Shown here in pieces: positions 25,018-36,073 of a stretch of DNA of 64,000 nt. Source of the DNA: Paragonimus westermani. Taxonomy: Eukaryota > Platyhelminthes > Trematoda > Plagiorchiida > Troglotrematidae. The stretch spans positions 62,001 through 126,000 of the forward strand of contig QNGE01000908.1 in assembly GCA_008508345.1 (NCBI GenBank). Direction: 5' to 3'. A model generated the notes under the pieces. It was not told the DNA's origin, did no database searches, and worked only from the letters and a program-made list of their open reading frames with translations. Positions within the stretch are counted from its first letter, which is position 1, and the number at the start of each line of letters is the position of its first letter. Made by a program: the position numbers and the translations under genes.

Positions 25018-26201
25018 CTGTTACAGCAATACACGACCCGTAGACCTAACGGTCGGTGAAAAGTGCGAGACCGGACAAAGATTTTAGGATGAGGGTGTGA
25101 CGATAACAAACCACAACTTGTCAGTAGTTATCCATTAAATAATTAACTGTAAAATTACTTCAGTCTTCATTTAGAAATCTACTGTAAATAAACAATATGG
25201 AAGGTGACAAGATACTGACACATGATGCCAACTGGAGCCAGAGGAATATATCTGTCAAGGTACACTATAAATCCGTTGAAAAAAACATCATATGTCTCAC
25301 AACCCAGACGACTTGGAATTTGTAAGTGGAGACTGTACGTAAGCAGACAACCGTATTCATGAATACTGCCACAAGTTAGACAGTTGTACTCTTGAAGACT
25401 ATCCTACATGAATCCTCATTCTGTGGCTTTATTATTCTCAATCATTTTTAGAGTGGTCGTTCGAAACAATTTAGTACATGGTAAACGACACTATCCGTGA
25501 CTCGGACCTTGTCCCTGGGGTAATTTTGAATAGTGAATCTAAATTTCTCCTGTTATAGAGGGCTATTTTGACAAACAAACAGGTATCTCATGCGTAGCAA
25601 AATTACACCCAGACCTACAAGACGCATCTCTCGGGCACCTCCCACGATATCACATCAGTCAGACACTAGAGTGTGCGTGATACTAAACTACATATGCAAT
25701 GTTATCATTAGGTTACTTTTACAGGATGGACAGTTCAGTGACCACGGCACAAGGTCAACAGATGTATAGACTAGTAACAAGTTGGGAGGTTGTGACGTTC
25801 CAGAACGTCTTTCGTGCTTCAATTTTATGGTGACATCAGTTATACACAAAGCAGTCCTCTCCACTGGGTCACACGGGCAAAGTGGAGAACATCTTCCAAG
25901 TCAAGGAGAGCAGCTAATGACTAGTACGGATCTCACAGCGGTTTCATTACAAAACTTCTCAGTATTCCATTGCTACTCTGACTGATGTGTTTTGTTTACC
26001 CGTATTCATTCCCACTGATTTCATCCGCTCACTAAGTTGTGGCTAGTGAATTTTACGGTATATATGTGTGAACATGATAAATACAAGTGTGCTTAGGAAA
26101 TTCCTTGTTCAGTACATCTCCTTCAGTTTAAATTTCCGTTGGCGGACGTAAGTGAAAGTGTTAATTTCTTCTAACTGGTATGTTTCATTTAGTAAATCTA
26201 G

Positions 26202-26288
26202 CAAATATAAAGATTGGAATTTCATTGCATGAACTACGGCATCGACTCACTCAAGTTAAAAAAAGTGAACACAGGAATTCAACATCCG
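26202..26288 (+). CDS. Symmetric 87-base exon candidate
   Basis: A pyrimidine-rich acceptor region (TTTCATTTAGTAAATCTAG) is followed by an 87-base block, phase 1 to phase 1, ending at TCCG/GTGAGT. The 28-residue peptide is polar and helix-prone (ISLHELRHRLTQVKKSEHR). A second frame in the same block is also open, so the register is uncertain. No neighbouring plus-strand exon could be joined with confidence. Confidence 0.3.
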
Positions 26289-27111
26289 GTGAGTGGAACA
26301 ACAGAAACTGCTTGACTGCATGCAGCACGCACATGCGCCTTTCTATCTAAACCTTTGTTCTTACTAGCTCTTCGGACAGAAGTCGCGTCATACCTCAAGT
26401 AGGTTGCGTGCTTTGTGTTCGATTTCGAAAGAGTTACCCTACAAAGCAGTTTGACTTCAGGTTGGCGCTGGAATCTTTAGTGTCGTTCAAACATTTTCCA
26501 AAAATGTTAGTTGATCTCTTTGACAAAGTTCGTAAACGTGCCCATGTATTAATGTCGTCATATGAGATTTGCAGCGGTTAACTCCGGTAGACGATATACT
26601 CCATATTCATGCGTCGAACATTATCGACAATTTTGCTCAAATGAGTGAGCGTATAACAGACATCTAATTGACTATTGAATTGTCCATTTCCGTTCTAGCC
26701 TTCAGATCTGTTCTGTACATGCCGGTATTAGCACGGAATCTGTTCTTCTGGACCGTGGGACAAGCTTGCAGCTTCCTTATATGATGTTATGAACCAACTG
26801 CTTCCGATATTTTTAGTGTTTTCCTGGAAAATCAGCATATTTTTTTGGTGGTAGCTAGTCGTATTTCGAATATGACCAAATGATCGAATCGCCCACTTGT
26901 TATAAAATTATGTTGGCAGATTATCTGTTACTCTCATTAGTATGCCGTCAACGTACATTATGTGCCATCATTCATGCAATAGGTGACATGATTAAATCCT
27001 GGCCGTTAGATTTATTTGGTAAACCCAACGGTACTTTTACTGGACCCAATATATATCCTTATGAGTGTTGAAGTTCCAAGAGTATTCCGAGTTGAATATC
27101 ATGTTTTGCTA

Positions 27112-27243
27112 CTGATTAACAGATCGGGAATAACATACCGTTACGAGCACGTTGTAGTACTCTACGTTTCAACCACCTCGGGTGGCCTTCCTCAGGAGTG
27201 TTGCATTCGAAATCACATGTGTTATTCCCAATCTGTTTATCAA
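27112..27243. repeat. Small inverted-repeat element
   Basis: TGATTAACAGATCGGGAATA near 27113 and its inverted counterpart near 27241 (reading TGATAAACAGATTGGGAATA) form terminal arms of about 26 bases. They differ at only a few positions and lie about 130 bases apart end to end. The interior holds a second short palindrome, CCACCTCGGGTGG. The structure resembles a non-autonomous MITE-like repeat. I saw no second copy in this window and no sure target-site duplication. Confidence 0.6.
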
Positions 27244-30200
27244 TAACATGTTAAACACGACGCCCAAACTATTCAAATTCATTCGTACTAAATTTGGCGC
27301 GGATATCCTACATGTTTTACTACCTTCCTAGCCTGAATACTCGTGAGTCCGTTCGGTGTTATACGTCACACTATTCCATTGATGAGGCCATATTCGTTAA
27401 ATATTTCTGACCGTATGATTTTTTTGCTGTCCTCACAATGAAGTGAAGCAAGCAAACATACTTGAAGTCAAAATCCAGCCGTCACTTCACGATTAATTTT
27501 AACCAGGAGTTTCCAAACAGAATCGCAGTTGGCCCACAGAATAACTCAAGTATTATATTGATTAAATTAGTAAAACTTTAACGCAAAAATTTTTTGATTC
27601 ACTGTAAATATTAAATAACTAGCATAGTGTTGCATGCGAAACAGGGTTTTTGCTCACAAGCGTGAAAATCAAGTTCATTTGCGGTTCTCAGTTAGCGCTG
27701 TCACAGGGATTACGCAGGCCACAGAAGCAAGTGTACAATGCACAACTTCCAATAAAATACTTAGATGGCTTCTAAAGTTGTGTTGGTTTTACAATTCATC
27801 GGCAATTAGTCGCCTTGGAATCAAAGGCGTAAGCTAACAGTGTTCAGTTACGAGCTGGAATGAAACGTGCTTGTTGATTTACTGGAGAGTCATCCTTTAT
27901 CTGCCTGATATTTCACTTAGAACATTTCTCATTTTCTACTCGGAGATTTTTAGAATCAACACGCGGAAGTGTTTTGCTGTAAAGTGATCCCTGGAGGGAA
28001 AATTAATAGTGTGCAGGCAGAAGAAGTCGGATTATCATTTGTACGCACTAGTGGCATTTACAGCTAATGAAAATGAGATCCCTCGGATAGACCAAGGAAT
28101 GAACTGTGAACATGTCCACGAGTTTTCCAAATGAGCAGCCTTTTCACGAATACTGGCTTGTATGATAACCACGAACAGCATAAAATCTGGCCCGGTCGCA
28201 GGTGATATTGATTACTCAACGGTAAGCCAGTTCACATGCAGGAAGTCGATTTCAAACACCGTGGTTTTTATTCTGGGACATGTAAATCTGCGTGTACAGG
28301 TCGAATATATGATTACGGAAATTTTAATATTTTAACATAGCTGTAACTCATTCCCCATTAAATTTGAACTCGCTTGCTATTTGTAATCTTAGAACAATTC
28401 ACATTCCTCGCTTGCAGTTATTCTAAAAATTTGACCAAATTTTCACTTTCTTTGAAACTTTTTGGCTTGGTCAGAAAAGAGCTTAGAGTACATTATGAAA
28501 TTATGTAGGATGCAAATATCCCGAATCTACTCTTTCTTGGTTGCAGCTATCTGTCTGGAACTAATCATATGTGACAGCCGTGAGTAGACCGGAAAACTGA
28601 TTCAACAGCTAACATGACAGAACCAATTCAGTTCAGGACTTGCTAGAATAGAAATGTGGTTGTTTGTTTGATGCCAAGAAGGTAGGCAACAGCCGACAAT
28701 TCTTGAGGACTATTCATTTAGTCTTATGCAGTGTGCAGGCGTGTTCACCGAAAGCTTCGAACATTTCTCAAATTTTCCAAATAAACTAGTCTAATAAATT
28801 ACCAACGTTTACCCAAATTACTATCGATCAGGTTTATATGCATTTTGACCGGATTATTTTGAGAATATTTTACATGTCGTGATGAAAGCTGTTTACAACG
28901 TTTATAAAGCACACGTTGAGAATGACAATTTTCGTCCAGTGGAACTTTATGGGCAATTCAAGTTATTGAGTGTTACACTAAACTTGAAATTCCAATGTAA
29001 CAACTGTAGGCGATGTTTTTGTATTGCAAAGTGTAAGCAAAGTATACTTCAAGGCATTTTGGCAAGCATGAGCCCATCCGATTTAATGAGCCACGGACAC
29101 CATATACATTTTAGGTGAATTATTCTAGACGAATGCGTTGAATGAGACAAGACAAAATGCATGCTTTAGGGACATGTTAATTGAACAAAGGCAGCAAACG
29201 AAACCTCAAAAATGGCAAGCATACATCCCTGCTTTACGTACACCGATTGAAATGTATATACCCCTCATTCATTCTACAACTCCCTTCATCTAAACTCCTC
29301 AATCTTGCGATAAAATTTCACCTCAGGGTTTTGTTCTGACCAGTAGGAACAGTTTGTCATTTGGATACCATAATCCTTAACAGTCCAGCGATTTTCGTTC
29401 GTAGTCGGCTGTGAAGATTTCAAATTCACTTCTCTTGCCGGTGGATGATCGATCGTTTAACGTTCTGTTGTCTTAGCTACCAAGATCGAACAAAAACATC
29501 GTGGTTTTATATGGTCAGTTTCAGACGGGAAGATGCTCGTTGCAGATACATGTAAAAAGACAATACGAGTCAAGCTGATGCATATGATCCATCACCAGCT
29601 TTTCTTCAATACTTGTTTCTTCGTTTTTTACTGGAAATAACTTACAGGGGACTACTACTTTGCGTTACAAGTCCCCGAAAGTGAAGTCGTATACTGTGCT
29701 ATTGACGATCACTCGAAAATTACATTTGAGAAACGGGTTCTTTCTTACCTAGACGAATCATATATGCTAAAATGTCCGAAAAGGGGCTGGATTCGATCGT
29801 TTTCAATTCTTGGTGGCAGCTCCCTTTAGTGGATCATAGGGGTTGCAAATGCTCTGTGGCAAGGCGGCTGGCGCAGTTGATGTTTAACTTACCAAATCGG
29901 CCAGAATTAACACAGTCAACTGAACTAAGAAAAACCACAGAATGAAAGTATACTAGGAATAGTATGGAGCGCACGCCAATTTAATTTGAAATCATTAGTG
30001 CTATCCCTAGGAGGGTGGAAAATAATTATGAAACCCCAAAATTGCTGAAAATCTTTCAGCTGTGAACGGTGTTTGAAGTCAGTGTGGTGTTGAACTTCTC
30101 GCTTTTCTGACAACTGCAAGAATAGGCAATTATTTCGGAAACCTTACTATGCTTGTTGTTAAAACTTTTAGTCTTGGATCCACATCGTTACTCAAGCTTG

Positions 30201-30460
30201 AGGTTTACTAACACCGTTTTTGTAAAGTAAACGTCCAATTGTGCAGGGCTACTCAAAAATGGAGTTCAGTGCTGGTTACTACTTACGTTCGGTAAACCAT
30301 AATTGTTAGATTACTGTTCACCACGTTTTTTCCTTGATTAATTATTGAGAAATAATATTTTGTTCAATATCAGCGTACACAAATATTGATTCCTTCAAGA
30401 TATCGTCATACGCTTGCAACTCGCTGTCAAATTTATATAACAATTTTGAAAGTTATAAAC
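27244..30460. other. Intron-like sequence
   Basis: If the minus-strand gene is real, this is the intron between the exons at 30885-30461 and 25017-24992. An 18-base block near 29755 (acceptor CGGACATTTTAG, donor CTAG/GTAAGA) is the only exon-like item noted. Confidence 0.4.
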
Positions 30461-30885
30461 CTGACTCTTAAACTCGCAGTAAGCGAGCTTTAGATAGATC
30501 ATTCCGAACACACCTCCGGTTTTGTCTTCCATTCGCGAAAGCATTATTACCTCTTCCCCAAGATGGTCGACAAACTGACAGTTGGTTTGATTTTGATATA
30601 CACCTTCACTGTTCTGTTTTGCTAGTTTCACGTTGAACAGCCCAAACAAACCATCTGTGTGGGGCACGCATGTTGAATCCTCATGTAAACTTGTGGTTGC
30701 CACTAATTTTCTGCTGGTTTGCGTGTGACTCCATTTCAATTGACCATTCGCTGTGAACACATTTGAGAACTCTAGAGTTAGTTCGGCGTTGAACCGTCTA
30801 CTGGACTTCAAACGTTTCAGATGACAGAGGAATGTTCCATTCATGAAACCAAATTCGGGAGTGATTGAAAATTTGAACGTGTCGC
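30461..30885 (-). CDS. Largest exon of the minus-strand modular gene
   Basis: This 425-base block is open for 141 codons. It follows a pyrimidine-rich acceptor (TCATTTATTCTTTCCG... CAATACAG) and ends at AGTCAG/GTTTAT, a weaker donor. It is entered in phase 1 and left in phase 0. The peptide has four cysteines (LCH, TCV, NCQ, YCE) and sequons NGT and NQT. Its alternating hydrophobic and polar residues suggest a beta-rich extracellular domain (NAELTLEFSNVFTANGQLKW). No membrane segment is visible. It lies downstream of the exon at 32926-32738, which ends in phase 1, and upstream of 25017-24992, which begins in phase 0. I do not recognise the domain. This is the best evidence in the window for real coding sequence by length. 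Confidence 0.5.
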
Positions 30886-32271
30886 CTGTATTGTTTTTGA
30901 TGAACGGAAAGAATAAATGACACGAAATAAAGTGTGTATTGAACATGGAAGTGTTTGGACATATTTATGAACAGTTTACACCCGACTTACTTGCTGTTAT
31001 TATAAACATAAAGTATGACGCATGGTTAGTTGTGCGTTCCCACGTGATACGTAATATGTAATGCAGTGAGCAACATTGACTAATAACTATTTTGTCCGGT
31101 TCAGCCTAAATGCGTTGCATTACTGATTGCTTATCAAAACTACTTCGCAATAACTTCTAGGTGTGCCTTTACTATAGGAAAACGATTATGTTCGCCTTTC
31201 ATCCACGCCAGATTTCGTCAGTATTAGATACGTTTGCTTCTAACGTAGCAAACGTAATAGCTATTTTGCTCTTTTTAGACCAACAACATCGTTACAGCAA
31301 CTGGCCAACGTCAGGCCGCTCATTTTCTGCGCATCAGAGAACTGGTAGTATCACGTTTTTGAAGTGTAGTGCACGCATGTTTCTTTATGTTTGTCGCATA
31401 ATTCTTCCGTTGAATGAATGCAACAAATAAGTGAATTTATGAGGCCGTTTTTCAGACACTTCTGGATAGAGCAGACAACGCAGTTGATAAATGGAACTAC
31501 TCTCTATTGGATCGTCGTAGGTAAATTACGAACGTCAGTTTGGAGTGATACACACATGACGCTAGTGTAGTCAGATACACAACTTATTTCACTACACCTA
31601 TAAAACCAAAAACATCCAGAATCAACTTTTGCCTCTTCGAGAGTGGTTGTTATTGTAATTTCCTCTTCGTGAAAACTTTAATTCGTACAATGATAAACGT
31701 CGGTTTCTGCTTCACACCAAAGCATTAAGATGGAATACTGAGTACTGTTTGGTCAAACGGAGATCATTTTTAAACATCAGTGTGATGAACACTGGTGATG
31801 TCTCTCACTCTGCTACACAATTACATGTGCTTCATACATTGCGGACAAGCTGTATAGACGTACACTGTCCAAGGTCATTCGTTTGGTTTAAGATATTATA
31901 CTAGTCCTTGATTTCTTTCATTGGTGTCCGATGTTCAATAATTATAAGAAAATCTGCCGAGGACAGGTGAAACAAAACTAATGTTTGTGATACTGATTAG
32001 AAATAGCTCATTTTGTAAGTGTTTAACGCTTTATCCCATGCTGTTTTTGACATCGGTTAGACTCATGCCAAGGCCCAGAGGTTTCACAGCCAAGTCTCCT
32101 AAATCAGCGAATCTGACACGTAACACACGTTCAGTGCTCAGATGTGATTAGAGTTTATTTCGACGAGAGCTGCATGATACATAGTTAATTCCTGTGAAAC
32201 GTTTGATCGGTTTATAAGAGACAGTGGAACGGGTACGTGACAGGTATCAAACAGAAATGTTCTGTGCTGTT

Positions 32272-32338
32272 GGCGTGAATCCGTAGCTAACCTGGTGGTG
32301 CGCTTGCAACTATAACTATCCGGATTCGAAAAATGCCT
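32272..32338 (+). repeat. tRNA-like segment
   Basis: The segment contains TAGCTAACCTGG (A-box-like) and, 35 bases later, GGATTCGAAAA (close to the B box). The ends GGCGT and ATGCC can pair with one G-U wobble. The D and anticodon arms do not fold convincingly, so a SINE head or decayed tRNA copy is more likely than a working tRNA gene. Confidence 0.45.
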
Positions 32339-32737
32339 GACTATTTTGTATTTCTTGTTTGTCTTGCATGAGTTTATAGTGGGCTGACCGAAAACATATC
32401 GGAAATCTCGTCATTTGGATGATTTATTCTAATGACTTCGTGTTTGATTCGAATAAGTTTGATTAATACAAATTATTTTCCACAATTCCAAAGTAAACGT
32501 CCTCGTGAAATGTTAATTGACAAAATGTGTTCCACGGTTCTCTGTTTGCTAGATACTGCACATATTTTGGACAGTAACACTAAACATCATTGTAATCTGT
32601 AAAATTGTGATATTTGCAGGTATGAACACGCACGTATGTACCGGTCGAACAATGTTGCTATGGCCGAAAACGCGTGTACGGTCACCGTGTATTTGCTTAA
32701 CCGTCACCAAAACATGCGCAGCTATTCACGCGCGTAC

Positions 32738-32926
32738 CTTCGAGACAAACGTCACTGTCAGGCACGAGGTTATGTTCCACTGTGTCCTTGTAACATGCTG
32801 CGCTATGGTACGTCATACAGGCTGGTGTGTTGTAGCAGGATAAACTGCAGCAGTGCGCCGCGGTCTCTGACTGAATTGTTCCGTCTTGACTCGGTTCTTG
32901 GTCTTCTTCTTCCGATTCGCCCGTGT
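32738..32926 (-). CDS. Cysteine-rich exon of the minus-strand modular gene
   Basis: A strong acceptor (TCTTTTCTCCCATCCCTATAG) is followed by a 189-base block, phase 1 to phase 1, ending at CGAAG/GTACGC. G+C is clearly higher than the surroundings. The peptide begins with an acidic linker (TGESEEEDQEPSQDG) and then has six cysteines in about 40 residues: AHCCSLSCYNTPACM, AACYKD and DVCLE. The C-x3-C-x5-C spacing followed by a later Cys recalls PAN/apple- or WSC-type modules, but the match is too loose for a family call. The symmetric phase 1 is typical of shuffled extracellular domains. Two open frames on the plus strand over the same bases are antisense shadows. Confidence 0.5.
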
Positions 32927-35099
32927 CTATAGGGATGGGAGAAAAGACACGCACGCTACACTTCTGCACTGCCCACAAAACCCATAGAACGTCTGATGTG
33001 CACTACTTGTCCTGCCCCACATAAAGCGCGGCTAGCAGTTATAAACAACATGATAAATCACCGCGATATTTGAATATTTTCGAGAGAAATTAAACGTGTC
33101 GCTAGTGACATTCGAACTGGAAGTTTGAAGGTGCGATGTCTAACCGGAACGGCCGTTATAAACATTAGACACTTTTCGAAAAAGTTTCACATTATTATGG
33201 TGAAACCCTCAAAATCGGGACTTATTTCGTAAAACAGACAGGGTTAAAAGACAAAATAATCGATACCTCAACGGATTTGATTGAGAATGAAAATATGGCT
33301 GTAAATATAGACTTATTCATGATCTGAACAAAGGCCAAGTACAGTATTTTTGAAAAATGTTGTCTCTAGGGCACATTTTGTGCACACTAGTTTATACAGC
33401 AGAAGTCAACGGACATTGTAAGATTGAAGAACGATATGAACACCCAAACACCTGTACACACACAACAATGCGCATCACTCACCAGGGAAGTTTAGTACCG
33501 ATAAACAAGTCATTCTGTACAGAGAGAAGTGGCTTCCAGTTATTAATTGCTACCGCCTCGTGGGCATAATTTTCAAGAACTGACACAAGTATTCGAAACT
33601 GAAGCATAGCCTACGCTCGTCGAATATCATAACTTAAACGGCAATATGCGCAACAATGCCACTGGTGGAGTCCGGCGGGAATTGATTAATATTCCACATA
33701 GACGATTTATGCTTTGAACTAATCGGGAGATTATATATGGAACAGAGGGACGGATGGTGACTAAATCCAAATATAGTGCCACTGCGCTTCCAATATGACA
33801 TCGTAATTCCAACCGATAAGGAGGATTTCGCGTGGAGAAATGTTGTTCCTGTCATTTTTTGACATCCAGCAATGCGCAGGTTTCCCACAGGTGAAGCACT
33901 TCAAAGTTAACTGACCAACCACACTATCTATTGATCATATTATTCGAGGGTATAAGCTGCACTACAGTTGGCGTGTCTTGGATACTTAGAAGAAGCTGCC
34001 ACCCTCAATAAGAAAACCGTAATACTGTGCCCATTTCAGAATAAATAGGTATCACTGGCTGTTTACCAGCATGTTAGCTCACAATTTTAAACATTTCGAA
34101 ACCAATATTCTTGGATTATACTCAATAACGGTATATTTCACGAAAGTGGTGATTAACTTCATGCGGAATGCAGTAGTCTACCGAAGTCATTCTAGTTGTT
34201 AATGAGTAAGTGAAACCTATAGGGATAAAGTGCTGCTGACTCAGAACAAGTTAGTGGGATTCTTCAACGTAATTAGATGAGTGCTATTCACACCAGACGG
34301 GCATAATGATATTTCTTTGATCGGATGCATTTTATAAACCTACCCGACCTTTTACAATCCGTGTGGTTAAAACTCAATGTCTCATGTTCACGTTTATCTG
34401 TTTTCGGGTGTCACTAAAGTGGTTTTCTTCCAAAACTGATTTGTTTTTTATTGTTCAATTTATTGTTCTGGAAGAAATCGCGCAATAGTTGATTGAGTGC
34501 CGGCAGGTTCCTTGAGTTCGTTTGGAACAGTCTTGAACGAATGTTTAATTGGTCCCAGGACGTTACAATTCCTTATACTACAAAGTTTACTCAAACTGAT
34601 ATTGTTAACGGTCTGTCACCTGAGTACACTGCTGACAGTTCACAGATAAAGCATGTTTCGGCACTCCACTTCCGTCCTATGTTGCCCTAATTCACGAATG
34701 TATTCCATTATAAAGTTCCTTGTAAGGCGTGTGCATTACGCTTAAAATATGTGAAAAATTCTACAAGTGCTGCTCAGTATATGGTTTTCAATGTTTCTTC
34801 TTCAAGCTTGACCAAATGAGTGTTTTCATTGAAGAACGTACTCTGGTTAACAGTTCTTCGAAACGATTTAAAGTTTATTGGACCATCAGAGGTGACTTGG
34901 GGGAATTCATGTTTTCCTCGAATGTTCCATTTTGTGAAAAGTTCGATAAGCTTTTTGTAATCGCACGCTCAGTTAGTCCATCCACAATAATTTAGTACAA
35001 CGACACGCTTTTGCGAAATTTTTTCCACCGGACTTGTCAGATAGTTTAAGATGATGAAGTCCCTATCTGTTAAGACAGTAATGCATGGGTGTTCTTGTC

Positions 35100-35389
35100 C
35101 TCTAATGTTACGATCTGGTTATCTTGGTCTCTTCGATGACATGATGGGGGTCATACTGACTGATTTTATGATACCAGTAAACCAGGGAGTTGTCCTGGAT
35201 AAATAAAATATTTTCAGAATCCAATACGTCACTCCAATCCAATATTCTTGCGGTTTGCTGAGGCGATAGCAATCAATCGACTGAAGCTCATCTTGTGTGT
35301 TCAGAAACAATTGCTCGTAAACTTGACCCTTCCCTGGACTTACTGACCTTTCCTAAACCACCGACTGAATATCCATCATGTTCCATTAA
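35100..35389 (-). pseudogene. Coding-like stretch with conflicting frames
   Basis: On the minus strand, 35389-35344 follows a T-rich acceptor (GTTTTTATATTGATCAG), reads LMEHDGYSVGGLGKV and ends at GTCA/GTAAGT. Downstream, the same frame is broken by two stops and then stays open for 53 codons (LLSPQQTARILDWSDV, then QDNSLVYWYHKISQYDP). A second register is also open for 78 codons over the same bases (VYEQLFLNTQDELQSID). Either a small exon is followed by intron, or this is a decayed coding copy. I cannot decide. The identity is unknown. Confidence 0.25.
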
Positions 35390-35890
35390 CTGATCAATAT
35401 AAAAACCCGTTTTAATTTAGCGTAAATTTGTTACTGACGAGTCAATGCGAAATGCTCGCATCTGTCGGTTTTCGTATTCTAACGGTTTTGTTCAAACTCC
35501 TGAAGGTAACGAACTGTTTCAGAGGTCGTATAATCAAGCATTAGCACGGTAGCCAAAATTGAACTTGTACCTACTCACTACTGTTACTTATAACAGCGTA
35601 TGGAACCCTGTGGTATGTTTGCACTAGTGATGTCCGGTCACATCCTATTCATTCGGGCAAAGACTTGGGGGACGTACTGGTAACGTGGCAAGCGTTCAGC
35701 TAAATATTCAACTCATACACCGCTGTATGTTACTCATTTCCCAACTATATCGTCTGAAAACCGTAAACCATTTTTGCTCAGTAAGTGTAAGCCAGAGTAC
35801 GCCACCACTCAGCAATAACCAAAATACTATCCAACGACTATGGAGCTTCTGTGACTTCGATTTGATGGAAATTCCTGATAGTAGAGTCAC

Positions 35891-36073
35891 CACTGGGTAG
35901 TAACGGTTTGATCATCTTGTGATCTTTTGAAGTGATCTTTACAACCTCAGCAGTGTCTATAAGCAAGGATTGCGGAGCATCCAGTCGCATGAAGTATGCG
36001 GTATTTGGTGCAATGTGCAGTACGTTTGCGTCAGAAAGACGTGCACGGGCTTCAAATTCCGGTAATGACAGGA
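35891..36073 (-). CDS. Exon candidate of the minus-strand modular gene
   Basis: A 183-base block is open for 60 codons, phase 1 to phase 1. It is entered after a region rich in pyrimidines (GTCTTCCTCTGTCTGAAG, then CAGTATAG) and left at CCAGTG/GTGACT, a middling donor. The peptide has alternating hydrophobic residues and no cysteine (VLHIAPNTAYFMRLDAP, then TAEVVKITSKD), as in a beta-sandwich. Two nearer acceptors give other phases. The reading continues open 14 codons past the chosen donor to a stop, so a final exon is also possible. The phase fits both neighbours at 39134-38900 and 32926-32738. Confidence 0.35.

Noticed and set aside
31161..31430. Plus-strand 89-codon frame with an acceptor at TTGCTCTTTTTAG
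   Set aside because: The only donor in frame (ACTG/GTAGTA) is weak, and the frame falls inside the likely intron of the minus-strand gene.
32607..32932. Two cysteine-rich plus-strand frames
   Set aside because: They are mirror images of the minus-strand cysteine-rich exon, which has the better splice sites.
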